Assembly (NCBI RefSeq): GCF_030378205.1
Contig: NZ_CP127385.1
Coordinates: 2,210,001 to 2,274,000, forward strand
Reading direction: 5' to 3'
Length of the DNA: 64,000 nt
From: Bradyrhizobium sp. NP1
GTDB taxonomy: Bacteria > Pseudomonadota > Alphaproteobacteria > Rhizobiales > Xanthobacteraceae
The notes beneath the pieces were generated by a model. The model worked only from the letters and a program-made list of their open reading frames with translations. It ran no database searches and was not told where the DNA came from. The translations under genes were made by a program, and so were the position numbers. Shown here one piece after another: positions 26,863-36,295 of the stretch; position 1 is the stretch's first letter, and the number at the start of each line of letters is the position of its first letter.

Positions 26863-27544
26863 CCTCCACGCCGGCTACGGCAAGAAGAGCGTGCTGCATG
26901 GCGTTTCCATTCAGGTGCCGCGCGGCGCCATCGTCGCGTTGCTGGGCGCCAATGGCGCCGGCAAATCCACGCTCTTGAAGACGATGGTCGGCCTGCTGCC
27001 GCGGTCGGCGGGCACGATCGAGCTCGACGGCGCTCCGCTTGCCAATGCGACGCCGGACCGGGCGCTGAAGGCGGGCGTGGCGCTCGTCCCCGAGCAGCGC
27101 GAGCTGTTCCGAAGCTTGAGCGTGGCAGACAATCTCCGGCTCGGCGCCTTCCTGCGCAGCGACAGCAAGGCAATCCAGGCGGATCAGGCGCGTCTGCTCG
27201 ACGCGTTTCCGATCCTGCGCGAACGCGCCGCGCAGCCGGTGCGCAGCCTGTCGGGCGGCGAACAGCAGATGCTGGCGATCGCGCGCGCGTTGATGGGGCG
27301 GCCGTCCATTCTGCTGCTGGACGAGCCGTCGCTCGGGCTGGCACCGAAGATCGTCGAGGAGATCTTCGCGATCATCGGACGGATCAGCGCCGACGGCACC
27401 GCGGTGCTCGTCGTCGAGCAGAACGCCGCGCTCGCGCTCGACGTCGCGCAATATGGCTATGTGCTCGATCTCGGCCGGATCACGCTGGAGGGCAGCGCCG
27501 AGATGCTGCGGCAGTCGCCGGTCGTGCAATCGTCTTATCTCTAG
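26846..27544 (+). CDS. LivF-type ABC ATPase
   Basis: A 232-residue ATPase with Walker A GANGAGKST, signature LSGGEQQMLAIARALM and Walker B ILLLDEPSLGLAP. It is the last gene of the operon. The following roughly 250 bp up to 27797 hold no recognisable gene. Confidence 0.92.
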   Translation: MLSVRDLHAGYGKKSVLHGVSIQVPRGAIVALLGANGAGKSTLLKTMVGLLPRSAGTIELDGAPLANATPDRALKAGVALVPEQRELFRSLSVADNLRLGAFLRSDSKAIQADQARLLDAFPILRERAAQPVRSLSGGEQQMLAIARALMGRPSILLLDEPSLGLAPKIVEEIFAIIGRISADGTAVLVVEQNAALALDVAQYGYVLDLGRITLEGSAEMLRQSPVVQSSYL

Positions 27545-27797
27545 ATCATGTCCGCCTTGCACTGAAAGCGAGGCGGTTGCTGCGTAGCAGCGAAGCGGAG
27601 CGAAGGGCCGGAAGCGGGCACTGCATGGCGGCCGGCAAACGGCCTTAAGCCCCTCCGCTACGGCATGCGCTTTCGACCCGTGTCCTTCGGCTAAGCGTGT
27701 CGGAACGGCGACCTGCGGCATCAGGGGAGGTAGAAACGGCCGTCAATGGCATGTAGCTTGCTTGAAAAACCAAAGGGCAGGTCACGGGGAGGTCGCA

Positions 27798-28586
27798 ATG
27801 GTGCCGGACCCAAAAACAATCGTCGGCAGTCGGGACCGCATTGCGGTGCTCAATCTCGAGGGGGACGTCGTCGAGCACGCTCATCCGCAGGCTCAAGTTA
27901 TGATCAAGATCGACGGTCCCGATCGCCTCATCGTCGTCGCGGGTCGGCGATATGTGCTGGCCGAGGATACGATGATCATTTTGCCGCCATGGGTTGCCCA
28001 CGCGGGCATGGCAACCGCGGCCCAAAGCTCGAGCGTGCTTTCGATCAACGCCGGCGTTCCGGCCCGGGCGACGGGCGCGGCGAGCCGTGACACTGTTGTT
28101 TGCAAGGCGCTCGATCCCCGGCAGCGCCGAACGGCCAACGAAATCAGGGATCGCCTCGTGCGCGGACATTCTTCGGTCGGGGACGCAGATGAAATGCTGG
28201 AGTCGTTTTCCGAGGCATGTTCTTGCGGCTATGACCCGAGCCCGAACGGCACAATCGACTTCCGCATCCGCAAGGTCGTCGACCATATCAGCAGGGCACC
28301 GGCAGATGCGCAAAGCGTTGCGGCCTGGATCGATGTCGCCGGGCTATCGAGACAACATTTCTTTCAGCTGTTTCGCGAGTACATCGGCGTCACGCCCCGC
28401 CTGTATGCCAACTCGATCAGGCTCGAGCGGGCCCTGGATCGGCTGAGCCGAAGCACGACCCCGATTCACCAGCTCTCGCAGTCCCTCGGCTTCCGGGCAC
28501 CAAGCCATTTCACGCGCTTCTTCGTCGACAATTTCGGCAGTACGCCGCGTGCCTACCGCCGCGGGTCGTACGTCGTTGCGGACTGA
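27798..28586 (+). CDS. AraC-family transcriptional regulator
   Basis: A 262-residue regulator with an N-terminal cupin-like domain (about 1-110, with EHAHPQAQVMI and ILPPWVAHAG) and a C-terminal double helix-turn-helix (about 160-255, with GLSRQHFFQLFREYIGVTPR and SLGFRAPSHFTRFF). GGGAGG precedes ATG 27798. It converges on the aldolase gene and is the likely regulator of the transport and catabolic cluster to its right. Confidence 0.85.
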   Translation: MVPDPKTIVGSRDRIAVLNLEGDVVEHAHPQAQVMIKIDGPDRLIVVAGRRYVLAEDTMIILPPWVAHAGMATAAQSSSVLSINAGVPARATGAASRDTVVCKALDPRQRRTANEIRDRLVRGHSSVGDADEMLESFSEACSCGYDPSPNGTIDFRIRKVVDHISRAPADAQSVAAWIDVAGLSRQHFFQLFREYIGVTPRLYANSIRLERALDRLSRSTTPIHQLSQSLGFRAPSHFTRFFVDNFGSTPRAYRRGSYVVAD

Positions 28587-28611
28587 GCAGTCGCTGCCGG
28601 GTGACGGGAAG

Positions 28612-29385
28612 TCATACCCGGTAGGATGGATCGTCCCTGTCCATCTTCCGCAACATCGCGCGGAAGCCAACATCACCGAAGCTGCGATCACCGACGCCTT
28701 GCGCGGTCGCCACGGTCGTATCGATGATGTCCTGGCGTGGCAGGGCGAGCTCGGCACCACCGGACTGGGCCATGATCTGAATTTCGCAGGTACGCTCCAG
28801 ATAATGCATGAGCGTAAAGGCCTCGGCGATGCTGCGGCCGAGCGCAAGTGTGCCGTGGTTGCGCAGGAACATCATCGGCCTGTCGCCGAGATCAGCGATA
28901 AATTGCTTCTGCTCTTCCGGACGGAGACCCGGACCATCGTAGTCGTGATAGCCGATCTTCCCGCTGTAGGTGACGGCGAACTGATTGATTGGCAGCAGTC
29001 CAGCCTTCTGCGCCGACACAGCGGTGCCGCAGATCGTGTGCAGATGCATGACGGATTGCGCTGCGGGGACCGCCTCGTAGACGACACGGTGCACGATCCA
29101 TCCGGCCGGATTCACGGCCTGCCCGCTATTGGCCACGTCGTTTCCCTCGAGATCGACCTCCATCAGATTGGAGGCCGTGACCTCCTCGAACAACATTCCG
29201 AACGGGATGAACAGGAACCGGTTCTCCCGGCCGGGAAGACGGGCCGAAAGGTGCGTATAGATCAGATCGTCCATGTTGCGCCGTGCAAACATCCGGTAAC
29301 AGGCGGCCAGTTGCCTGCGCGCCTCAAGTTCGGCTGCCCCCGGAATGGCTTGGGCTGGAGTCCGCTGCTTGGTGGCAATGTTCAT
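28612..29385 (-). CDS. Class II aldolase/adducin-family protein
   Basis: A 257-residue metal-dependent aldolase-fold enzyme. Zinc-ligand motifs MHLHT (two His) and RNHGTLALG (third His) are present. It lies 22 bp after the binding-protein gene on the same strand. Members include sugar-phosphate aldolases and also a decarboxylase of vitamin B6 catabolism. With an alpha/beta hydrolase and VOC protein opposite, a role in breakdown of a small heterocyclic or aromatic acid is possible but unproven. Confidence 0.82.
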   Translation of the reverse strand: MNIATKQRTPAQAIPGAAELEARRQLAACYRMFARRNMDDLIYTHLSARLPGRENRFLFIPFGMLFEEVTASNLMEVDLEGNDVANSGQAVNPAGWIVHRVVYEAVPAAQSVMHLHTICGTAVSAQKAGLLPINQFAVTYSGKIGYHDYDGPGLRPEEQKQFIADLGDRPMMFLRNHGTLALGRSIAEAFTLMHYLERTCEIQIMAQSGGAELALPRQDIIDTTVATAQGVGDRSFGDVGFRAMLRKMDRDDPSYRV

Positions 29386-29407
29386 CGTGGGAGCTTCCCG
29401 TGAGTGC

Positions 29408-30406
29408 TCAGTTGGAGATCTCGATCATCTTGATCGAGGAATCGAGAAAGCGGTTCGTGAACATCGTGTTCACTTCAAAGGGCGATGCAACGCCGAGATA
29501 TTTTGCCACCAGGTCGTAGTCCGACTGCATGCGGGCAGGATCCAGATAGCCGAGGGCCCTGGAGCGCGAAATCTCGTCGCTCATCAATTGCATCGTCAGC
29601 TTCCAGTTGACCAGCTCATTGTCGGGTTTCAGGCCGCTCACGGAATCGATGAGCGCACTGACGCATGGTTCCGGTGAGGACACGCAAGCCCCATAAGCGC
29701 GCTGCGTCACCTTGACGAAACGCGCAACTGCGTCCTCGTTTGTCTTCAGGAAATCCTCGTTGACGAAGATCGTAAGTCCGTACGGATTGATGCCGGCCTT
29801 GGCCCAGGACAGATAGCCCATGTCGGAACCAAGCTCGCGCGACATGATGTGGTGCAGATTGTAGAAATTCGTCGTGATATCGATCGCGTGCGCCTTCAGC
29901 GCCGGCAGCTTTCCGTTCGGATCGATGTTCACCCATGTGACGGTGTTGGGATCGATACCGTTCCTGGCGGCGAGTGCAGGCCAGAGCGCTCGCTGCGCGT
30001 CGCCGGGCGGCACGCCGATCTTCTTGCCAGCGAAATCCCTGACATCGCTGATCCCGCTGCTCCTGAGCCAGTACATGCCAAGCGCCGTATTTGCGTAGAT
30101 GTTCATGATGGCCACGACCTTGGCGCCCTTGCCGCGCGCCCCGATCGCCACGCCCATGTCGGCGAGACCGATCTGCGACAGGCCGGTGGAGACGCTCTGC
30201 AAGACGCCGACCGAGCCCTTGCCAGGCTCGAGGCTGACCTCGAGATTTGCGTCGCTGTACCAGCCCAGTTTCTTTGCGTAATACATCGCGGCGTGATCGC
30301 CTGCCGGGACCCAATTCAAGGCGACCGAAATTTTGTCCGCCGCGAAAAGCGGCTGCTGAAACAGGACGAGCAATCCCAAACCAGCCAGCAATTTAAGCCC
30401 GCGCAT
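29408..30406 (-). CDS. NMT1/SsuA-like ABC substrate-binding protein
   Basis: A 332-residue periplasmic binding protein with a signal peptide (MRGLKLLAGLGLLVLFQQPLF, cut near FAA-DK). The mature part starts SVALNWVPAGDHAAMYYAKK, the NMT1/THI5-like pattern for pyrimidine-, sulfonate- or nitrate-type ligands. The matching permease and ATPase are at 31856 and 32652 on the opposite strand. ATG 30406 follows an upstream non-conserved extension. Confidence 0.85.
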   Translation of the reverse strand: MRGLKLLAGLGLLVLFQQPLFAADKISVALNWVPAGDHAAMYYAKKLGWYSDANLEVSLEPGKGSVGVLQSVSTGLSQIGLADMGVAIGARGKGAKVVAIMNIYANTALGMYWLRSSGISDVRDFAGKKIGVPPGDAQRALWPALAARNGIDPNTVTWVNIDPNGKLPALKAHAIDITTNFYNLHHIMSRELGSDMGYLSWAKAGINPYGLTIFVNEDFLKTNEDAVARFVKVTQRAYGACVSSPEPCVSALIDSVSGLKPDNELVNWKLTMQLMSDEISRSRALGYLDPARMQSDYDLVAKYLGVASPFEVNTMFTNRFLDSSIKMIEISN

Positions 30407-30633
30407 CGCACCTGCTTCCACAATTGCCTGTATTGATCGCCGCTCAAGACGAGCGTCGTGTCCCGATCGTAGTCGACGCCCGTTGCCATACAAGAAGTCG
30501 AGCCGCTCATGCCGCGATCAGGATTGGATTTTCCGACTGCACGGTAATTTCCCGCCGTGCGGCCCGAAGACGCTCGTGAGGGGCGCGGATATATTTGCGG
30601 CCGATCGTCGGCTTGAAGTCACGGAGGCGGTTC

Positions 30634-31404
30634 TTGCAAATAAACGGTGCGTCGTTGGCTGTTGACATACGCGGGACCGGACAGCCGATCATCTTCCTTC
30701 ATGGACTTGGCAGTACGCACACCGTCTGGGAACCGCAGATTCGCGCGCTGTCGGCCTCGTACCAGGTCATTCGCTACGACCTTCGCGGCGCCGGGCGCTC
30801 GCCGCTGACCGGCACTCTGTCGATCGAGGGCTGGGTCTCCGATCTCGTTGCTTTGATGGACGCGCAAAAGCTTCGTAAAGCGCGCTTTGTCGGGCACTCG
30901 CTGGGCACGCTCATTCTGCAGCATTTCGCCTGCCAGTTTCCCGAGAAGGTCATCAGCCTCGCGTTGATCGGGGTAAATCGAGCGCCGACCGAGCAGCGGC
31001 GTCAGGCCGTCCGCGAGCGCGTCGCCAAGGTCCGCGCCGAGGGCATCACAGCGATTGCCGATGCGGTCGTCAGAGGCGGGCTCTCGCCGCATACCTATGA
31101 GCACAGGCCCGAAATCGTCGGCTTCGTGCGAGAGCTTCTGCTCGGCCAAAGCCGCGACGGCTATGCGGCCTGCTGCGAGGCCATGGCGGCCGCGAACGCG
31201 GCCGATATCGCCAGAATCGAATGTCCCGTCCTGGTGCTCTCGGGGAGCGACGACGCCGTGAGCCCGCCGGCGAACGGCGAGGGCTTCGCGCGCGAACTCC
31301 GCAATGCCGAATTCCTGCTCGTCGATCAATGCGGGCACTGGCAACCGATCGAGCAGCCGGCAGCCGTCAATTCCGCTCTGAATGCGTTCTTCACCAGAAG
31401 CTGA
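30634..31404 (+). CDS. Alpha/beta-fold hydrolase
   Basis: A 256-residue hydrolase. The oxyanion region is FLHGLGSTHTVWEPQ, the nucleophile elbow GHSLG (Ser), the acid D in LSGSDDAVSPP and the His in DQCGHWQPIEQP. TTG 30634 is chosen as start because GGAGG lies six bases upstream; no ATG is in frame nearby. It is the first gene of a four-gene operon and is divergent from the binding protein, with 227 bp between them. Substrate unknown; ring-cleavage product hydrolases look like this. Confidence 0.83.
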   Translation: MQINGASLAVDIRGTGQPIIFLHGLGSTHTVWEPQIRALSASYQVIRYDLRGAGRSPLTGTLSIEGWVSDLVALMDAQKLRKARFVGHSLGTLILQHFACQFPEKVISLALIGVNRAPTEQRRQAVRERVAKVRAEGITAIADAVVRGGLSPHTYEHRPEIVGFVRELLLGQSRDGYAACCEAMAAANAADIARIECPVLVLSGSDDAVSPPANGEGFARELRNAEFLLVDQCGHWQPIEQPAAVNSALNAFFTRS

Positions 31405-31415
31405 TGAGGTCAACG

Positions 31416-31817
31416 ATGAGTCGTATCCGGCATATCGCGCTTTCCGTGCCAGACCCCGAAAAGACAGCCGATTTCTATGTGAAAACCTTCGGCCTCCGCA
31501 GGGTCGGCAAGACCGAATCTGTCCTGGCCAGCGGCGTCTATCTATCGGACGGCTACATCAACCTCGCGCTCCTGAGATATCACAATGACGAAGTAGCCGG
31601 CGTGAGCGGCGGCAAGGATTTTGTCGGCGTGCATCACTTCGGTTTTCAGGTTGAGAGCGCAGAAGCGGCGAAAGGCAGCGTCGAGAGCAATGGCGGCAGC
31701 TTCTTCATGGACCTGCCGGCGCTGAAGGACACGCTCTATTACGAAGAGAAATATCGCGATCCGGACGGGATCATTTTCGATGTTTCACAGAACGGGTGGG
31801 CCACAAAGCCCGAGTAG
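31416..31817 (+). CDS. VOC-family (glyoxalase/dioxygenase fold) protein
   Basis: A 133-residue single vicinal-oxygen-chelate domain with IRHIALSVPDPEKTADFY at the start, HHFGFQV in the middle and YRDPDGIIFDV at the end. The two metal-binding half-sites of the fold can be seen. It may be a lyase or isomerase of the local pathway rather than a dioxygenase, since extradiol enzymes carry two such domains. It follows the hydrolase by 11 bp. Confidence 0.82.
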   Translation: MSRIRHIALSVPDPEKTADFYVKTFGLRRVGKTESVLASGVYLSDGYINLALLRYHNDEVAGVSGGKDFVGVHHFGFQVESAEAAKGSVESNGGSFFMDLPALKDTLYYEEKYRDPDGIIFDVSQNGWATKPE

Positions 31818-31855
31818 AGCGCAGTTTCCCGATCAAGCGGAGGGGCAGGGCAGCG

Positions 31856-32668
31856 ATGAGTGACGCGCCGATCTCACATCGGAGCATCTCGGAAAGCGGA
31901 CTGCTATCATCGCGCGGGCTCGCGAGGCGCTACGGCTACTTCATCGCCAGCCATCTTCTGATACTCGTCATGTGGCAGTTGGCGGTCGTGTTCGGAAAGA
32001 TACCGGCCTACATCCTGCCGCCGCCGCTGGCCACGCTGGCCACGCTTGCCGACGGAACTTACCACTGGTTCGCGAATACGATGACGACCGCAGCGGAGGT
32101 CTATGGAGGCTATCTGCTTGGTGTTACGACCGCCGTCGCTCTGGCTCTGCTCTTTTCCTGGACGGCTTCGTTGGAAAGATTGGCGATGCCGGCGCTCGTC
32201 AGCTTCAACATGATCCCGAAGGTCGCCCTTGGACCCTTGATGATCGTCTGGTTCAAGTATGGGGTCGGGCCCAACATGCTGATTGCATTCTCGATATGCT
32301 TTTTCCCCATGCTGCTCACGACATTGCGTGGCCTTCGCGAGGTCGACCCGGACCTGCTCGATCTGGTCCATAGTCTGAAAGGATCGAAATGGCAGCTCTT
32401 CATCAAGATCCAGTTTCCGAGCGCGTTGCCCTATCTGCTCTCGGGGATGAAGGTAGGCGCGATCCTGGCCGTTGCCGGAGCCGTCGTCGGTGAATTCCTG
32501 GGCTCCGAAAGGGGGCTCGGCTATTTGATGATGCAGGTCCAGGTCAGCCTCGATACGCCGGCAATGTTCATGGCGCTTCTTCTGATCACGCTCGTCGGCA
32601 TGAGCCTCTACGGCCTTGTGCTGTTGCTCGAACGCATGCTGGTAACCCGCGATGCCCGCCTTGGCTGA
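31856..32668 (+). CDS. SsuC-like ABC permease
   Basis: A 270-residue permease with six hydrophobic helices and the EAA loop LVHSLKGSKWQLFIKIQFPSALP. It belongs to the NitT/TauT/SsuC family, matching the NMT1-like binding protein at 29408. The ATPase starts 17 bp before its end. Confidence 0.88.
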   Translation: MSDAPISHRSISESGLLSSRGLARRYGYFIASHLLILVMWQLAVVFGKIPAYILPPPLATLATLADGTYHWFANTMTTAAEVYGGYLLGVTTAVALALLFSWTASLERLAMPALVSFNMIPKVALGPLMIVWFKYGVGPNMLIAFSICFFPMLLTTLRGLREVDPDLLDLVHSLKGSKWQLFIKIQFPSALPYLLSGMKVGAILAVAGAVVGEFLGSERGLGYLMMQVQVSLDTPAMFMALLLITLVGMSLYGLVLLLERMLVTRDARLG

Positions 32669-33452
32669 GCGACCGATCGAGCGGAGCAGCGCTCCACCCT
32701 TCATTCGCATGTCGAAAGTCGGGAAGACCTATGTCAAGGACGACACCGAATTCGTCGCAGTCTCAGACGTGAGCTTCGAGATTGCTTCCGGCGAGTTGGT
32801 ATCTCTGGTCGGTCCTTCGGGGTGTGGCAAGACGACGGTCCTCAAGATTTTGGCCGGGCTCCACGGGCGCAGCCAAGGTGAAATCTCAATCGGCACGCCG
32901 GAAGACCCCTTCACCCCCGGACGCGATGTTGGCATGGTCTTCCAGCAAGCGCTGCTTCTGAAGTGGCGTACGATTTTGGACAACGTTCTGCTCCCTGCGG
33001 AGATTCTCGGTCTGCCTCGCGCCGAAAGCGTAGAGCGGGCGCGGGACCTGCTGGCGATGGTGGGCCTGCAGGGGTTCGAATCGCAATTTCCCAACCAGCT
33101 TTCGGGTGGCATGCAGCAGCGGGCAGCGATTGCCCGCGCTCTGATTCACAATCCGAAGCTTCTTCTGATGGACGAACCGTTTGGCGCCCTCGACGCTTTG
33201 ACGCGCGACAAGATGAATCTTGAGCTGCTGAACATTTGGCACAAGAGCGGAAGCACCATTGTGTTCGTCACACATGACATTACCGAAGCCGTATTCCTGG
33301 GCACGCGCGCGATCGTGCTCACTGCAAGGCCGGCGCGGATGGCGGAAAACATTCCCATCAGTTTGCCGGGCGAGCGCAATCTCGAGCTGCGCACGCATGA
33401 GGTCTTCGGCTCATACACGCGGCGGATTTATCGCCTTCTGGGTGTTGGATAG
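32652..33452 (+). CDS. SsuB-like ABC ATPase
   Basis: A 266-residue ATPase with Walker A GPSGCGKTT, signature LSGGMQQRAAIARAL and Walker B LLLMDEPFGALD. It completes the importer with the permease at 31856 and the binding protein at 29408. The 245 bp downstream contain no recognisable gene. Confidence 0.9.
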   Translation: MPALAERPIERSSAPPFIRMSKVGKTYVKDDTEFVAVSDVSFEIASGELVSLVGPSGCGKTTVLKILAGLHGRSQGEISIGTPEDPFTPGRDVGMVFQQALLLKWRTILDNVLLPAEILGLPRAESVERARDLLAMVGLQGFESQFPNQLSGGMQQRAAIARALIHNPKLLLMDEPFGALDALTRDKMNLELLNIWHKSGSTIVFVTHDITEAVFLGTRAIVLTARPARMAENIPISLPGERNLELRTHEVFGSYTRRIYRLLGVG

Positions 33453-33697
33453 GGGACTTGCAAAACGGCAAGCCGATCGCCGAATGGCTGACGGGTCGAG
33501 CGGCCGCTGTCTGTAGCCGTATCATGGACGCACTCGCTGTCGCGGCGACGCCAACGACCTCGCGTTCGTCGGCGGCAGAAGCGGACATTGCACGAGGTCC
33601 GAGAACGGCCAGAAATGGACTCGCGCATTTGCGACGAAAGAAGCCTGTTCGATCACCGCGTCGGCACCGCCGAGCATGCCCGCGATGGCGCGACTGG

Positions 33698-36295
33698 TCA
33701 GCTTCTGCGCAAAACGTCAGTCGTGCTTGACGCCATAGGTACGCCGGATGATCTCATCGACCTCGGAGGCGCAAGATCCTGGATAAAATCTCTTAGTGCC
33801 TCGGTATCAAACGGCTTACGGAGTATTCTTAGATTTGGGGGAGCTGCTTTTGCAGCATCGCTGTAGCCGGTTGTAAGGGCTATGGGCAACCTGGGATACC
33901 GCGACCGGATTTCTCTCGCGAGCCCGACGCCATCGATGGTCCCCGGCATGACGATATCGCTGAAGACGAGATCGATCCTTGTACCGGCTTCGAGCAGTTT
34001 CAATGCCGCTTCGGCCGAATCTCGATAGATGGTCTCATAACCCAGATGCTCGAACAGCGAGGATGTCACATCCGCCACCTCGGGGCTGTCGTCGACAACG
34101 AGAACCGTCTGCCGCTGCGCATGTCTTGTTCTGGCAGCGGCGAGGTCTTTGCTGGTGATTTGCTCGTCTGCACAGGACGGCAAATAGATCGTAATCGTTG
34201 TTCCTTGTCCAACCTTGCTGTCTGCCGTCACCGTTCCGCCCGCCTGGTGCGCAAAACCATAAACCTGGGACAAACCGAGCCCGGTCCCTTTGCCGACCTC
34301 TTTGGTCGTGAAAAATGGATCGAACATCTTGGACAGAAGGTTTGGCGGAATACCGGTGCCCGTATCGCCAAGCGTTATCGCAAAGAAGCCCTTCCCACGG
34401 CGATCGCCGCCGGTTTCCTGATCTGCGGTCACCGCGTTGACGGATAATGTGAACGTGCCGCCGCTTGGCATTGCATCGCGCGCATTGACGGCGATGTTGA
34501 CGATTGCAAGTTCCAGTTCGGCGAGGTCCACCTTGACCGGTGAAACACCGTCGCCAACGTTCTCGTTGTACACGATGTTCCCGCGCAGTGAGCTCTCAAT
34601 CATGGTCCGCATGTTCTTTATGGACGCATTCAGATCAACGACCGTCGGGCTGAGATGCTGATGACGAGAGAATGTCAACAATTGGCGCGTGAGACTCTCG
34701 CCGCGTTTGGCCGCGGTCTGTATAGCTTCGATTGCTCTTGGCAGTTTTGGATCAAGCAGGCGTGCAAAGATCTGAGCGCTGCCTCCAATAATCATCAATA
34801 GATTGTTGAAGTCGTGTGCAATACCGCCGGTCAGTTTGCCGATTGCCTCCATTTTCTGCGACATCGCGAGCTGTTCGCGTGCCTGGACCAGTTTCTCCTC
34901 CGCGTCGCGTCGCTCCGTCGCGTCCCGCAATATGCTGATAAAACCGATCAGGTTTCCTGCGTCATCATGACTCGAAGAGACTGAGCCGGTGATGAAAAAC
35001 GGCGTACCATTTTTTCTGATGCGCCAACCCTCTACTTCATGCTTGCCTCTTTCGATTGCCGACTCCAATGCGTGTGTTGGTGAACCCGCGCGGCGTTCAT
35101 CCGGCCGATAAAATATCCCAAAATGCTTGCCTATGATTTCTTCCGGGGTGTAGCCGATGATTTTTTGAGCGGTGCTGTTCCAACTCGTAACGTGTCCTTC
35201 TCTATCAAGCGCAAAAATTGCATAGTCGACAACACCTTCGATAAGGGTTTGGAAGTGGCGTCTAATGCTGTCGAGCGCCAAGGTTTTCCGTTCGAGCTGG
35301 CTGTCCAGCTGGTCTTGAACATAAAGCAGATGGGCTTCGGTGGTCTGGCGCGTCGCAGTTGCCGCAGCCAAGGCAAGAGGGGGGGCCGATACGCTGACCG
35401 AAAGCACGAGCAATGATAATAGTGCTCCATTCGGATCCATTTTCGGAAATGGATCATTCCCCACCGAGAATCCCCACACGGCCATTCCGATGAAAATGAG
35501 CGCAGCCGTAGCCACGGTGCATCGATTGCCGCGCAGACCAGCCCAGATCAAGGGTAGTAAAACCAGAAAGCCCAGAAGGCTCCGATGCGGCAGCAGCACG
35601 TTGAGATCGTTGCTGATGAGGTCACTACCGATGAGCGGGCTGTAAGCAACGATCCCGATGATACTCGCGAGAACAGGGACTGCGATCAATTCCAATAGAT
35701 TCCATTTGGAAGACATGCGTGAGGGCATCGTCGCCCAGAGCACGATGACCGGAGCAATCACCAGGGCCGCCGCAGCGTCTGCAAGCCACCAAGTTAACCC
35801 GGCGACGACGGAATCGGAAAAGCCCGGTTCGTTGGCGAGCATGAATCCGGCCAAGACGATGGTTGAACTAATCATCGTGGTCGGCGCAAAGGAAATGATT
35901 GCAAATTTTGCGACACCGGAAGGGGTGGCAAATGTCCGGCAACCGTTCGACCAGCGGCCAATCAGCCATGTCCCGGCAAATGCAGCAAGGACGGTGCCGA
36001 TCCCGACGGCGCCAAGCTCCAGGAGCGATCGGTCGGCCATAAGGTAAGGAGAGACGGCCCCCACCAAGATCGCGGGCCAGATTCGGTAGCCGCGCAGCAG
36101 GACCAGCGCGAGCGCAAGCCCGGTTGGTGGCCACAGCGGTGTCGCGGCTGGATTTATTGCCGGAAGGAATCGCGCGGATTCGACAAGGCCAGCGTAAATC
36201 GCAGCGACTATTAAAATTTCGACCGAGTAGGTCGCAGCGCTCCGAGCGTCGCCAAAAGCGAAATTCTTGGCCTTATCAAATCTTGCCCTTTCCAT
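33698..36295 (-). CDS. MASE1-PAS hybrid histidine kinase with receiver domain
   Basis: About 865 residues. A MASE1-type membrane sensor (about 20-310, with LPAINPAATPLWPPTGLAL) is followed by a PAS domain (about 340-460), HisKA (KMEAIGKLTGGIAHDFNNLL, phosphoacceptor His), HATPase (DTGTGIPP, GTGLGLSQVYG) and a C-terminal receiver (DLVFSDIVMPG phosphoacceptor Asp). No separate output regulator is adjacent. ATG 36295 with AAAGG upstream is preferred over 36322. Codon use looks less G+C-biased than most of the window. Confidence 0.88.
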   Translation of the reverse strand: MERARFDKAKNFAFGDARSAATYSVEILIVAAIYAGLVESARFLPAINPAATPLWPPTGLALALVLLRGYRIWPAILVGAVSPYLMADRSLLELGAVGIGTVLAAFAGTWLIGRWSNGCRTFATPSGVAKFAIISFAPTTMISSTIVLAGFMLANEPGFSDSVVAGLTWWLADAAAALVIAPVIVLWATMPSRMSSKWNLLELIAVPVLASIIGIVAYSPLIGSDLISNDLNVLLPHRSLLGFLVLLPLIWAGLRGNRCTVATAALIFIGMAVWGFSVGNDPFPKMDPNGALLSLLVLSVSVSAPPLALAAATATRQTTEAHLLYVQDQLDSQLERKTLALDSIRRHFQTLIEGVVDYAIFALDREGHVTSWNSTAQKIIGYTPEEIIGKHFGIFYRPDERRAGSPTHALESAIERGKHEVEGWRIRKNGTPFFITGSVSSSHDDAGNLIGFISILRDATERRDAEEKLVQAREQLAMSQKMEAIGKLTGGIAHDFNNLLMIIGGSAQIFARLLDPKLPRAIEAIQTAAKRGESLTRQLLTFSRHQHLSPTVVDLNASIKNMRTMIESSLRGNIVYNENVGDGVSPVKVDLAELELAIVNIAVNARDAMPSGGTFTLSVNAVTADQETGGDRRGKGFFAITLGDTGTGIPPNLLSKMFDPFFTTKEVGKGTGLGLSQVYGFAHQAGGTVTADSKVGQGTTITIYLPSCADEQITSKDLAAARTRHAQRQTVLVVDDSPEVADVTSSLFEHLGYETIYRDSAEAALKLLEAGTRIDLVFSDIVMPGTIDGVGLAREIRSRYPRLPIALTTGYSDAAKAAPPNLRILRKPFDTEALRDFIQDLAPPRSMRSSGVPMASSTTDVLRRS

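Noticed and set aside
27545..27797. Repeat or small RNA in the spacer after the LivF-type gene
   Set aside because: Short imperfect symmetries only; no hairpin with T-run, no repeat elsewhere in the window.
33453..33697. Possible gene remnant after the SsuB-like ATPase
   Set aside because: No frame shows a family motif; the sequence gives no ribosome site or conserved end.
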